Positions 5,656-13,679 are shown, counted from the first letter of the stretch. The stretch: 16,099 bases of DNA from CAYNTH01 sp964427055 (GCA_964427055.1 CAYRSQ010000016.1:1-16099), one strand, 5' to 3'. Notes: generated by a model not told the origin, from the sequence alone. Program-made: numbers and translations.

Positions 5656-7614
5656 ATGAACGATACTCTCGAGAAACTAATAGATATGAGGGGGCTCCTT
5701 TATAGGAAACTTGCTGAAAAGATTGAGGATGACAAAAGGAAACAAAAAAAGAGCCAACTGGCGCTGCCTGGGTTTCAGATCAAGCATATCCAGCAGGCCG
5801 CGGAGTTTCCGAAATTCAAAGACTCGTCCGAAGTCGATGTCACTTATCCTCTGATAGAACCGTTCGCATACGCGAACATAAAATGGGACAAGGAAAACAA
5901 GGAGATCATGTATAACGTCATAGAGCCTGAGATGACGGAAGATGACAAAAAACTGCTCGATAAACTTTCAGAATCGCTCATTGAGCTTGTGGACGTAGAA
6001 CTGAGCTCAGTGAAGGGCGATGACAAAGTAGTAGAATACATTGAAAAACAACTGAACAGGGTAATCAAGGAATTCGGAATAGACATAAGCGGGACCAAGT
6101 ACACGAAAATAATGTACTACATCTACAGGAACTTCGTCGGATTCAACGAGATAGAGCCTTTCATGCAGGATCCGAACATAGAAGACATAAGCTGCGACGG
6201 TGTGGGAGCGCCGATGTACGTTGTCCACAGGAAGTTCGGATCTTTAAAGACCAACGTATTCTTCAATGAACTGGAATACCTGAGGGAGTTCATAGTAAAA
6301 CTGTCGGAGAGAGCTGGAAGATATGTAAGTTATGCAGAGCCCGTTCTTGAGGGTACAATGCCAGATGGATCGAGAATCTCCGCGACATTGGCGGGCGACG
6401 TCGCAACGAGAGGTCCTACATTCACAATACGAAAGTTCAGTACGAGACCATTTTCCCCGATAGAACAACTTAACATGAACACAGTGCCGGTGGATGTGCT
6501 TGCATACTTCTGGTATATTGTAGAGCACGGGGCGTCGATGCTGATAGTCGGGGGAGTTGCAACAGGCAAGACCAGCTTCATGAACAGCATTTGCATGTTC
6601 ATACCTCCGGAAGCCAAGATAGTCAGTATAGAGGATACTAGAGAGCTCAGAATACCAAACGAACATTGGATACCCACTCTCGCCAGAGTCGGGTTCGGTA
6701 TACCAATGCCTTCGGGTGAGAAGTACGGGGGAGTGAGCTTGTTCGACCTGCTCAAACAGAGCTTCAGACAGAACCCGGACTACGTCATAGTGGGCGAGAC
6801 CAGAGGCAAAGAGGCATCGGTCATGTTCCAAGGTATGAGTTCTGGCCACCCTAGCATAAGCACTTTCCACGCAGGGTCTGTTGATACCGTTATAAAGAGA
6901 CTCACGACTCCGCCGATAAACCTGTCGCCCACCCTGATAGAGAGTCTGGATGTCGTGACTGTGATGATTCACGCTAGGGAGAGGGGAAAATCATCAAGAC
7001 GTATAAGAGAGGTCGTAGAGATAGTCAATGTCGATGCAAAGTCTGGCGAAGTCAACACCAACTATATTTTCAGGTGGGATCCAGCGAAAGACATATGGAT
7101 GAAGGAAAACGAGAGCGTGGTCGTGAAAAAGCTTACGGAAGCAAAAGGAGCGACAGTCGAAGATGCCAATAAGCTAATAGAAGAGAGGAAGAAGGTACTG
7201 ATATGGATGAAGAACAACGACATAACCGACTTCAAGGACGTCACAAGAGTGATAAACAGATACTATAAGGAGAAGAATATCTTGATGAAAGAAATTGGCG
7301 ATATCAAGGTGCCTGAAATCGGAAGGGGAACGGTGAAGACAGAGATAAAGGAAGCTATCGAGAAAGAACATGAACCACTGGAGACCAGTACGAAAATGGA
7401 CATGAAAGTTGACGAAACAGAAATCACGCCTGAGCCTGAAACAGAACAGGAAACCAAAAAAGAAATCAAAAGGAAGGAAGTTGTGAAGGAGAAGCTCGAA
7501 AAGGAGCCGAAAAAGAAGATAAGTGGACAGAAAGCTATAAGTGACTTGAGGAAGATATCGGTCCTGGATCTTTTCAATTATAAGATGATAAAAGAGAAAG
7601 AACTGCCTTCATAA
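5656..7614 (+). CDS. Type II/IV secretion system ATPase (TadA/ArlI-like), type IV pilus assembly
   Basis: The cytoplasmic hexameric motor that drives assembly of archaeal pilus-type filaments. It has 652 residues from ATG 5656, which has GGTG five bases upstream; a GTG at 5650 would add two residues. Residues 1-270 are the N-terminal domain. Walker A is GGVATGKT at 299-306 (G-x4-GKT, in place of the common GPTGSGKT). The Asp box is SIEDTRELRIP near 325. Walker B is YVIVGETRG at 376-384 with catalytic Glu381. The His box is GHPSISTFHAG near 396-406. After the ATPase core ends around residue 500, there is a long charged Lys/Glu tail of about 100 residues, ending in a more hydrophobic piece (SVLDLFNYKMI). 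Two TadC-type membrane proteins follow on the same strand. ArlI-specific partners (arlB-H) are absent, so a pilus is likelier than an archaellum. Confidence 0.92.
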   Translation: MNDTLEKLIDMRGLLYRKLAEKIEDDKRKQKKSQLALPGFQIKHIQQAAEFPKFKDSSEVDVTYPLIEPFAYANIKWDKENKEIMYNVIEPEMTEDDKKLLDKLSESLIELVDVELSSVKGDDKVVEYIEKQLNRVIKEFGIDISGTKYTKIMYYIYRNFVGFNEIEPFMQDPNIEDISCDGVGAPMYVVHRKFGSLKTNVFFNELEYLREFIVKLSERAGRYVSYAEPVLEGTMPDGSRISATLAGDVATRGPTFTIRKFSTRPFSPIEQLNMNTVPVDVLAYFWYIVEHGASMLIVGGVATGKTSFMNSICMFIPPEAKIVSIEDTRELRIPNEHWIPTLARVGFGIPMPSGEKYGGVSLFDLLKQSFRQNPDYVIVGETRGKEASVMFQGMSSGHPSISTFHAGSVDTVIKRLTTPPINLSPTLIESLDVVTVMIHARERGKSSRRIREVVEIVNVDAKSGEVNTNYIFRWDPAKDIWMKENESVVVKKLTEAKGATVEDANKLIEERKKVLIWMKNNDITDFKDVTRVINRYYKEKNILMKEIGDIKVPEIGRGTVKTEIKEAIEKEHEPLETSTKMDMKVDETEITPEPETEQETKKEIKRKEVVKEKLEKEPKKKISGQKAISDLRKISVLDLFNYKMIKEKELPS

Positions 7615-7645
7615 AAACATTTTCTTCGACGAGAACCAATAATAA

Positions 7646-8521
7646 ATGATGGCATCCGTAAATTCTTTCGCTGTGTCGCTGTTCGGATGGATCCCGGACA
7701 GATATGGAGGAGTTTTCGCTATAGTAAAGGAGAGTCTCCCGAAAGCCAACATGAGTATGACTTTCCGTACCTACATGAGCATAGTCTTCTTTATCGGGAT
7801 GATTGCTTACGTGGCAACTCTGTTCGGACTGCTGATGGCGCTGCGTATAGTGGAAATATCCGCGATGATGACCGTTGTTTACGTGATTTTCGTACCGTTC
7901 ATGGTCTCATTGTTCTGTATAATCATAATGGTGTTCTATCCTTACCAGGAAACGATGTCCAGAAGGAAGAACATTGAGGCAAACCTCCCGTTTGTGCTGA
8001 CCCACATGGGAGCGGTGGCAGAATCAGGAGTCCCCCCGTACGTCATATTCAAACTCATAGGAAGGTTCAAGGAATACGGCGATATATCCATCGAGATGAA
8101 GAAGATAGTAAGGAACATAGAGAACTTCGGTCTGGACCCCCTGAGGGCAGTCAAGGCGGTCGCCCATAGGACACCGTCCGAAGAGTTCAAACAGGTGCTC
8201 CTCGGATTCGTGTCAACCACCGAGTCAGGAGGTGACATAAAAATATACCTCAAGAGTGCAGGCGACCAGGCACTGTTCGACTGGAGAATAAAAAGGGAGA
8301 GATACCTCCAGCAATTGTCAGCCTATGCTGAATTCTATACAGGCATCCTGATAGCGGCCCCTCTGTTCATAATAGCATTATTCGCAGTGATGAACATGAT
8401 CCAGCCGACTATCGCAGGTTTCGACATATTGTACCTCACAAAGATGAGCATATATGTAGTGGTGCCTCTGCTGAACATCGGATTTTTGTTATTCCTGAGA
8501 GGGATGGAAGTGGAGATGTAA
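7646..8521 (+). CDS. Pilus platform membrane protein, TadB/TadC-type (T2SSF domain), first of two
   Basis: The inner-membrane platform of the pilus machine, which couples the ATPase to pilin insertion. It has 291 residues. Membrane helices are at about 43-66, 73-98, 229-252 and 262-285. The T2SSF (GspF-like) cytoplasmic helical domain is between them: LPFVLTHMGAVAESGVPP near 114-131 and the TTESGGDI element near 191-198, both typical. Two adjacent ATGs (7646 and 7649) are possible starts, with no strong ribosome-binding sequence. It starts 31 bases after the ATPase stop and its own stop directly abuts the next ATG (TAA then ATG at 8522). It contains only one T2SSF domain, unlike the long ArlJ protein. 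Confidence 0.88.
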   Translation: MMASVNSFAVSLFGWIPDRYGGVFAIVKESLPKANMSMTFRTYMSIVFFIGMIAYVATLFGLLMALRIVEISAMMTVVYVIFVPFMVSLFCIIIMVFYPYQETMSRRKNIEANLPFVLTHMGAVAESGVPPYVIFKLIGRFKEYGDISIEMKKIVRNIENFGLDPLRAVKAVAHRTPSEEFKQVLLGFVSTTESGGDIKIYLKSAGDQALFDWRIKRERYLQQLSAYAEFYTGILIAAPLFIIALFAVMNMIQPTIAGFDILYLTKMSIYVVVPLLNIGFLLFLRGMEVEM

Positions 8522-9694
8522 ATGGACAAGAAAGAGAAAAAACTGGAAGAGAACATCAAGGAGATTGAACAGGAATACGAGAGGAAAAAACTTAGAAGCA
8601 GTATCGAAACTAAGCCGAAACTGCCAGTAACTCATAAGAATATGCATGAGAGCGGCAACGTGTTCGGTTCAAGCAAAATCAAAGAAAAGGACGAGGAACC
8701 ATCCACCCATTTCAATATAAAAGAGGGAGGATCGGGAATTCTCGACAAATTATTGGGATCTGAACTAAGCAACCTTTTCAAGAAAAAAAAGGAAGAAGAT
8801 AAGATAGAATTTGTCAGGCAGGACGAAAGGAAGTTCAATATATTCGGAAAGAGCATAATCATCAAAAATCAGACGCTGATGATAGTCACATTGAACACTC
8901 TCCTAGTGGGAGGAATACTGACAATAAACTTTCTAATGCTCACGGACACTACGACCCTGTTCTCCACTATAAACATAATAGCTCTTTTCATATTCGCATT
9001 CCCTCTGATACTCATAAGGTACAACGAATACCAAAAACAGAAAGAAATAGAAGAGATATTTCCTGTGTTCCTCAGGGATTTCGTCGAATCGACAAGAGGC
9101 GGAATGACATTGACTCATGCACTGAAAACCTTGACCAACAACGATTACGGTGTACTGACATACTACATCAAGAAGATGGCCGCCCAACTGGATTGGGGCA
9201 TACCCATTGAAAGGGTTTTGATGGGATTCGCGAAAAACACCAAATCCAAATTGATAATGAGAATAATATCATCAGTCATCGAAAGCCACAAATTCGGAGG
9301 GAACCTATCTGACACGTTTGAGGCGCTTACCGAGACTGCGGTTGAGATAGACAAACTCAGGGAAGAGAGAAAATTATATATGAACTCACAGATGATAACA
9401 GGATACATAATCTTTTTCGTCTTCCTCGCGGTTATGATAGGCCTCCAGAACTTCCTCGTACCCAGCCTAGGAGAACTTTCTACCGGCGGGATACTCGGAG
9501 GTGAACAGGTGGGCCAATCGAATTCATCCATAGCACAGGAATATGAAACTATCTTCAGAAACCTAATACTGCTTCAAGGATTGTTCGCCGGATTATCAGT
9601 GGGAAAGATGGCAGAAGGATCAATGGTAGCAGGATTGAAGCACAGCCTTTTCATGATGTTCGTAGGATTCCTGGTTTTCACGATAGCAAGCTAG
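8522..9694 (+). CDS. Pilus platform membrane protein, TadC-type (T2SSF domain), second of two
   Basis: The second platform component, 390 residues. Residues 1-110 are a charged, cytoplasmic, probably partly coiled extension rich in Lys and Glu (IKEIEQEYERKK near 12-23). Membrane helices follow at about 118-140 and 144-166, then the T2SSF domain (FPVFLRDFVESTRGGMTL at 180-197, SHKFGGNLSDTFEAL at 255-269), then helices near 288-310, 343-362 and 368-389. The ATG at 8522 follows the previous stop with no spacer, so translation is likely coupled. Its TAG stop at 9692-9694 overlaps the stop of the convergent pilin in a shared CTAG. Together with the preceding gene it gives two separate platform proteins, as in Tad-type pili. 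Confidence 0.88.
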   Translation: MDKKEKKLEENIKEIEQEYERKKLRSSIETKPKLPVTHKNMHESGNVFGSSKIKEKDEEPSTHFNIKEGGSGILDKLLGSELSNLFKKKKEEDKIEFVRQDERKFNIFGKSIIIKNQTLMIVTLNTLLVGGILTINFLMLTDTTTLFSTINIIALFIFAFPLILIRYNEYQKQKEIEEIFPVFLRDFVESTRGGMTLTHALKTLTNNDYGVLTYYIKKMAAQLDWGIPIERVLMGFAKNTKSKLIMRIISSVIESHKFGGNLSDTFEALTETAVEIDKLREERKLYMNSQMITGYIIFFVFLAVMIGLQNFLVPSLGELSTGGILGGEQVGQSNSSIAQEYETIFRNLILLQGLFAGLSVGKMAEGSMVAGLKHSLFMMFVGFLVFTIAS

Positions 9695-10149
9695 CAGGAG
9701 GTAACATCCGAAGCGGCTGCATTATCGCTCACACCCGGGCAGGTGGAAGTGGAAATTCTTATCAACTCGTAATTGCTGCCACCTATCGTCTGGTTGAATG
9801 CTTCCAACTCACCAGGACTTAGGGACAGGAACTGGCCGTATGTGTTATTGAGCTTCATGTTCTGACTGGTCCCATTCAGAAAAGCGACAGTCAGTGTTAT
9901 GTTATTCAAAGTGTACATTTCAGTGTTTTCTATAGTTCCAGAAAGGTAATGATTACAATACTTTAGTTTGGCAACGGAAAGTCCAGCATAAATGCAGTCC
10001 ATGTCCTTATCCGTCTGGTCGGACACGTCGCTCGTCGTTGACGAGATGAAATCGGTCCCCCAGGTCATGATTATCCCGAACGCGGCTACCGTGAAAGCTA
10101 CGAGCAGGACGGACGCCACTAATGTAGATATACCCTTGGATGCTTTCAT
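9691..10149 (-). CDS. Archaeal type IV pilin, second of a pair
   Basis: An exported filament subunit of 152 residues from ATG 10149, five bases after the stop of the first pilin; a TTG at 10158 is less likely. The class III signal is short: MKASKG then the hydrophobic ISTLVASVLLVAF; the prepilin peptidase should cut after Gly6, leaving the hydrophobic helix (7-30) as the filament core. The head has four cysteines (52, 65, 137 and the very last residue, 152) and four N-x-S/T sequons (Asn83, Asn92, Asn101, Asn119). The Cys layout and the DCIYA motif match the upstream pilin, so the two are paralogues. It is convergent with the TadC-like gene, sharing CTAG at 9691-9694. Which filament it builds is inferred from position only. 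Confidence 0.88.
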   Translation of the reverse strand: MKASKGISTLVASVLLVAFTVAAFGIIMTWGTDFISSTTSDVSDQTDKDMDCIYAGLSVAKLKYCNHYLSGTIENTEMYTLNNITLTVAFLNGTSQNMKLNNTYGQFLSLSPGELEAFNQTIGGSNYELIRISTSTCPGVSDNAAASDVTSC

Positions 10150-10154
10150 ATCAA

Positions 10155-10601
10155 TCAACTTGTAGAGATAGAGCAGGACTTCTCTTTACTTTTGTCTGGG
10201 CAGTGCGTCTTTACAAGCAACTTGGAAAATGAATCTGTCACTCCCGTCAACTGGTAGGACTTTATAGCACCTTCCTGTAATGTGTCATTCAGTAGAACAC
10301 CCGGAGACGTGGTAGAGTTAGAATATATGAAATAAACCTCAAGACTCTTCAATTCTAGGTTCTGTGTGTTCTCCAGTGTCAGAGTAACGACTTCTGTGTT
10401 GTTGAAATAAGTACACGAGTATATGGAGAAATCGGCATACATGCAATCAGTTTCTGTCTGATTTTGTTCGGGCAACGTCGTCTTGGCGAAACTTGTCACC
10501 CAATAAGCCAGAACACCGGCTATAGTCATCGTGATTGCTATAAGCAAAACAGCCGCAACTAACGGAGATATACCCTTGCGTTTCTCAAGCGCTCCATGCA
10601 T
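10155..10601 (-). CDS. Archaeal type IV pilin, first of a pair
   Basis: A filament subunit of 148 residues. The class III signal MHGALEKRKG is followed by ISPLVAAVLLIAITM; cutting is expected after Gly10, leaving a hydrophobic helix to about residue 34. The head has four cysteines (53, 63, 134, 143) and four sequons (Asn47, Asn67, Asn95, Asn105). The TDCMYA segment matches DCIYA of the second pilin. The two genes form one transcription unit read toward the ATPase and platform operon from the opposite strand. A TTTATTTAC-like box around 10623-10631 predicts a transcript starting at the ATG. The KG-I-S-P-L-V-A start is the hallmark of archaeal pilins (Pilin_N family). Confidence 0.9.
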   Translation of the reverse strand: MHGALEKRKGISPLVAAVLLIAITMTIAGVLAYWVTSFAKTTLPEQNQTETDCMYADFSIYSCTYFNNTEVVTLTLENTQNLELKSLEVYFIYSNSTTSPGVLLNDTLQEGAIKSYQLTGVTDSFSKLLVKTHCPDKSKEKSCSISTS

Positions 10602-10622
10602 AATAAGAATTTCATCTTTTCA

Positions 10623-10631
10623 GTAAATAAA
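10623..10631 (-). promoter_or_regulatory. TATA-like box of the pilin pair
   Basis: On the minus strand TTTATTTAC is centred about 26 bases before the ATG at 10601, so the pilin mRNA would be leaderless. The consensus match is moderate. Confidence 0.4.
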
Positions 10632-10693
10632 GATTGCCAAATGGGCTTGGAAATCTATTTTTTTGGGAGATTCCATTATCTAAGTGTGGTTAA

Positions 10694-11791
10694 GTGAAAC
10701 TTGAATTGAAAAAATACAGTAGTCTTGACGCGCTGAAGACCCCTACTGTGGGGGAAATCTTCCCAAGATATTCAAAGGTAATTCTTAATGGCATACCTGC
10801 GAACTTCCAGATAGCGAAGAGAATACTCGTTGATTTCGACAGAGACATGAACATAGGAGAACTATGGAAACTGCACGATCAACTAATGGACAAGTTCAAA
10901 GAGACCAGATCCATGATAGACAAGGAAAAATTGGACATTCACGAGCTTGACATACCGAGATTTTCATTGATGGACCTTAAGATGAAGATTGCTGAAGACT
11001 TGATGAAGTCCTGCAACCTATGTGAACACGGGTGCAGAATAAATAGGACAGAAGGAGAAATAGGTAGGTGCGGAGTCAGAGGTGTTGGAAAGCTTTCAAT
11101 AGCTTCCGAAGGAATACACACTGGAGAAGAGCCGTACATATCCCCAAGTCACATGATATTTCTCATGGGATGTAACCTGAACTGCCAATATTGCCAGAAC
11201 TGGGCGATATCCCAATGGTCCAGCGGGTCGGTACTGATGCCTCCTCAATTCCTTGCAAAATCTATAGAAAAAAGAAGTTCCCAAGGCGCGAGGAACGTTA
11301 ACTGGGTTGGTGGAGAGCCCACACCATACTTGTATTCGATACTGAATGTGCTTAAAATTTCTGAAATCAACTCACCTCAGATATGGAATAGCAACTTTTA
11401 CATGAGTTCGGAGACCATGAAGCTGCTGGATGGGGTGATTGACATGTATCTGTCGGACTTCAAATACGGAAATAATGATTGTGCCAGTGTGTTTTCAAAA
11501 GTAAGAAATTATTTCGAGAATGTGTCGAGAAACCATTCCATTGCCGCATCACAATCGGAACTCACAATAAGACACCTGATCCTGCCCGAACATATAGAAT
11601 GTTGCACGAAGCCGATACTGAAATGGGTGTCGAAAAACATCAGAAACAAAACCATAGTCAACATAATGGGACAGTACAGGCCGGAATACAATGCATTGGA
11701 ATATCCTTCCATAGGTAGAAAAATCACAGGGGAAGAACTCAAAGAAGTGTTGGATTATGCGGAAAGGTTAAAGCTATTCTTCATCAGCTGA
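10694..11791 (+). CDS. Radical SAM protein, PflX-like (COG1313-type), with N-terminal extension
   Basis: The sequence has 365 residues. A Cys cluster CNLCEHGC at 107-114 with GRCGVRG near 125-130 (Cys107, 110, 114, 126) precedes the radical SAM core, whose 4Fe-4S motif is CNLNCQYC (Cys160, 164, 167). This double cluster is the signature of PflX-type proteins annotated as putative pyruvate formate-lyase activating enzymes. No formate-lyase-like glycyl radical enzyme is in the window, so the true substrate is unknown. VGGEPTPY near 205-212 is the GGEP SAM-binding element. Residues 1-100 are a helical extension with no recognised motif. GTG at 10694, preceded by GTGGT, is the only early start. 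The stop directly abuts the rpoL stop of the opposite strand. Confidence 0.85.
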   Translation: MKLELKKYSSLDALKTPTVGEIFPRYSKVILNGIPANFQIAKRILVDFDRDMNIGELWKLHDQLMDKFKETRSMIDKEKLDIHELDIPRFSLMDLKMKIAEDLMKSCNLCEHGCRINRTEGEIGRCGVRGVGKLSIASEGIHTGEEPYISPSHMIFLMGCNLNCQYCQNWAISQWSSGSVLMPPQFLAKSIEKRSSQGARNVNWVGGEPTPYLYSILNVLKISEINSPQIWNSNFYMSSETMKLLDGVIDMYLSDFKYGNNDCASVFSKVRNYFENVSRNHSIAASQSELTIRHLILPEHIECCTKPILKWVSKNIRNKTIVNIMGQYRPEYNALEYPSIGRKITGEELKEVLDYAERLKLFFIS

Positions 11792-12070
11792 TTATTCTTT
11801 CAGGGCTTTCTTGAATTTATCTGAAAACTCTTCCGTCTTCTTAATCAGCCTGTCGACCGCTTTGTCGATAGCTGTCTCCGGCTTTCCTTTCGAGGTCTTT
11901 ACAAAAAGTTTAGGCTGTTCCAAATAAGGATGCTCCTTTATGTGCGCGGCCTCTGAGACGTTATCGTCTTCCCATAGTTCACCACTCAATATGTTCGTCA
12001 TAGTGACTGTTTCGTCTTTGACTTCGACGACAATCGAATCGTCTCCTCTTTCAGCAACATTCAATTCCAT
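11792..12070 (-). CDS. rpoL: DNA-directed RNA polymerase subunit L (Rpo11)
   Basis: The small subunit that pairs with Rpo3 (RpoD) to form the alpha-like assembly platform of archaeal RNA polymerase. It has 92 residues, the normal length. The family core is visible: TVTMTNILSGELWEDDNV at 21-38 (usual form TLGNLLREEL), then AAHIKEHPYLEQPKLFVKT at 41-59, and a C-terminal helix AIDKAVDRLIKKTEEF. The start at 12070 has an unusually clear ribosome site, GGTGAGATGA directly before ATG, which overlaps the stop codon of the upstream methyltransferase. It is the last gene of a three-gene unit with dph2 and the methyltransferase, and ends against the radical SAM stop. Confidence 0.93.
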   Translation of the reverse strand: MELNVAERGDDSIVVEVKDETVTMTNILSGELWEDDNVSEAAHIKEHPYLEQPKLFVKTSKGKPETAIDKAVDRLIKKTEEFSDKFKKALKE

Positions 12071-12075
12071 TCATC

Positions 12076-12702
12076 TCACCTTTTTTCTATAACAAATAAA
12101 TCCACACTATAACTTACCTTTGGTTTTCTGTGAAATTTAAACATATATGGTACGTCGAATTTAAATGCTTTAATCTGGACCACATTGCCACCGTTCTTCT
12201 CTATGAACTTCGTCAAGAACTCTCTCGTCTTGCTTCCGCTTTCATTCTCGTAACCTCCTCTATGAAGGCTGTATACCTTTCTACCGCATTCTATAGCTTT
12301 CAGTATGAATAGCCTGTCAGAATGCTTCTCGCCCCTCATCCCGAAAGGTGGATTCTGGAAGACGGTGTCGCACTTCCCGCTGAAGTCTTTTATGTCACTT
12401 TTGATGAATTCAACTTCCACTCCAAGGTTTTCCGCATTTGACATGGATATTTTCAGAGATTCTCCGTCTATATCAACACCCGTCGCATCCTTTGCTCCCA
12501 TGAGTTTTGATCCTATGGCGAACACGCCGTTCCCGCATCCCAGATCGAATATCGATTTTCCTTCTATATCACCATTGAGGAAAGCGAAGTGTAAGATTTC
12601 GGCCGCGATGGAAGAAGGAGTGACGTATTGTTCCAGTTCTACTTTCGGACTATCTGGACGGCCAAGTTTGGATAAAGCTATCTCAAGATATTTCTTCTTC
12701 AT
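12076..12702 (-). CDS. METTL5-like RNA N6-adenine methyltransferase (COG2263 type)
   Basis: A SAM-dependent methyltransferase whose human relative METTL5 makes m6A in 18S rRNA. It has 208 residues. Landmarks match METTL5 closely in order: LEQYVTPSSIAAEIL at 23-37, SAM motif DLGCGNGVFAIG at 53-64, GVDIDGESL at 75-83, the catalytic NPPF at 117-120, KVYSLH at 142-147, and a C-terminal YMFKFHRKPK near 186-195. The start overlaps the dph2 stop by four bases (ATGA), and rpoL starts five bases after its stop, so this is the middle gene of a coupled operon. The human enzyme needs TRMT112; whether this one has a partner cannot be seen here. The RNA target is inferred to be 16S rRNA. Confidence 0.92.
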   Translation of the reverse strand: MKKKYLEIALSKLGRPDSPKVELEQYVTPSSIAAEILHFAFLNGDIEGKSIFDLGCGNGVFAIGSKLMGAKDATGVDIDGESLKISMSNAENLGVEVEFIKSDIKDFSGKCDTVFQNPPFGMRGEKHSDRLFILKAIECGRKVYSLHRGGYENESGSKTREFLTKFIEKNGGNVVQIKAFKFDVPYMFKFHRKPKVSYSVDLFVIEKR

Positions 12703-13619
12703 AACTCAACATCCTTGAAATTGATTATCGGTATGCTGTACTTTTCCAGGTCGTCCATTCCTATCCTCGGACAGGCCATGTTGACCGCAGCGTCCACCTT
12801 GAGCCCGAGCATCTTATCGGGTGTTATCTGATCCATCACAAAAATATAGACTTCCTTTCCCACGGACTCCAATTTTTTCTTCAGTTCGAATGGGGATTTT
12901 AACTGGCCTCTTTTCCAGCTAACCAGTATCGCGACTTTCTCGGCGTCTTCCATCTGGGATTTGTTCCAAACTATCCTTTTCTGCACCTTCAGTTTTAAAT
13001 CTTCTAGGTCCGATATTTCTCCTCTTTCCAGATCCAAATATAGCACCGGCTTGTCAGTGTCCATGGCGAGGCCTAACCCATAAAACTTGCCGGCCGTTAT
13101 GCACAAGAAGCAGTCCACCTCTTCATCTATTTCAGTGGCAGCCCTGAGGTCACATCCCAGTATCTGACCAGCATGCATCAGGCTCTTGTGTATGACGACA
13201 TTCTTCCCTTTCTCTTCCAGATAAGACTTGACATTTTCCAGCGCACCTATGAACTGTATGCTCGTAACGAGCCCTACAGTATCGAAACCATTCAGCTTCT
13301 TGAATTCTTTCTCAAGAACAGTGACGGGATCAGATTCCATGAAATATTCCCAATAGACGACAGGCAATGCGCTGTCTACGCCGTAATCTGAATGCCCTAT
13401 GTGAAGCAAGGCGTCGCATCCCAACCTTTCAGCCTCAACATCCCTTATGTCGCACGCGCCGAAGCACGGCTCGACGCAAGTCACTGTTTCGAACCCATGA
13501 CTCTCTATCTCCTTTGACATTGACTGTATTTTAGTTTTCAGTCCTTCGGGATACTGTATAAAGACCCTCTTGGAATTCAACGATTTCAGCTTCTCAACAG
13601 CGCTTTCCAACCCATTCAT
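12699..13619 (-). CDS. dph2: Diphthamide biosynthesis protein Dph2 (radical SAM-like 3-amino-3-carboxypropyl transferase)
   Basis: This enzyme catalyses the first step of diphthamide synthesis on the His of elongation factor 2: it cleaves SAM to form a 3-amino-3-carboxypropyl radical. It has 306 residues, somewhat shorter than the Pyrococcus protein (342). The three widely spaced Fe-S cysteines are present: Cys56 in PCFGACD, Cys156 in GQILGCD, and Cys283 in NMACPRIGMDD. YPEGLK at 23-28 and HIGHSDYG at 73-80 are other conserved elements. It is first in the operon with the METTL5-like gene (4-base overlap) and rpoL. A CTTTAATAG box at 13651-13659 on the minus strand lies about 36 bases before the ATG. 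Confidence 0.95.
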   Translation of the reverse strand: MNGLESAVEKLKSLNSKRVFIQYPEGLKTKIQSMSKEIESHGFETVTCVEPCFGACDIRDVEAERLGCDALLHIGHSDYGVDSALPVVYWEYFMESDPVTVLEKEFKKLNGFDTVGLVTSIQFIGALENVKSYLEEKGKNVVIHKSLMHAGQILGCDLRAATEIDEEVDCFLCITAGKFYGLGLAMDTDKPVLYLDLERGEISDLEDLKLKVQKRIVWNKSQMEDAEKVAILVSWKRGQLKSPFELKKKLESVGKEVYIFVMDQITPDKMLGLKVDAAVNMACPRIGMDDLEKYSIPIINFKDVEL

Positions 13620-13650
13620 CCAATCGCCTGAAAAACAAATAGAATTGGCT

Positions 13651-13659
13651 CTATTAAAG
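13651..13659 (-). promoter_or_regulatory. Possible TATA box of the dph2 operon
   Basis: CTTTAATAG on the minus strand is centred about 36 bases before the dph2 ATG, predicting a transcript start near 13629. The 60-base gap to the upstream gene is AT-rich, so other boxes are possible. Confidence 0.35.
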
Positions 13660-13679
13660 CTTATTAAAATTTTTGGATT

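Noticed and set aside
6244..6972. A 242-codon open frame on the minus strand inside the secretion ATPase gene
   Set aside because: It is antisense to a clear ATPase. Its translation is rich in His, Arg and Tyr with no motif, as expected for a shadow frame.
5656..9694. An archaellum (arl) locus
   Set aside because: No arlB-H genes, no ArlJ-size platform protein and no archaellin-length subunits are present, so a pilus is the better reading.
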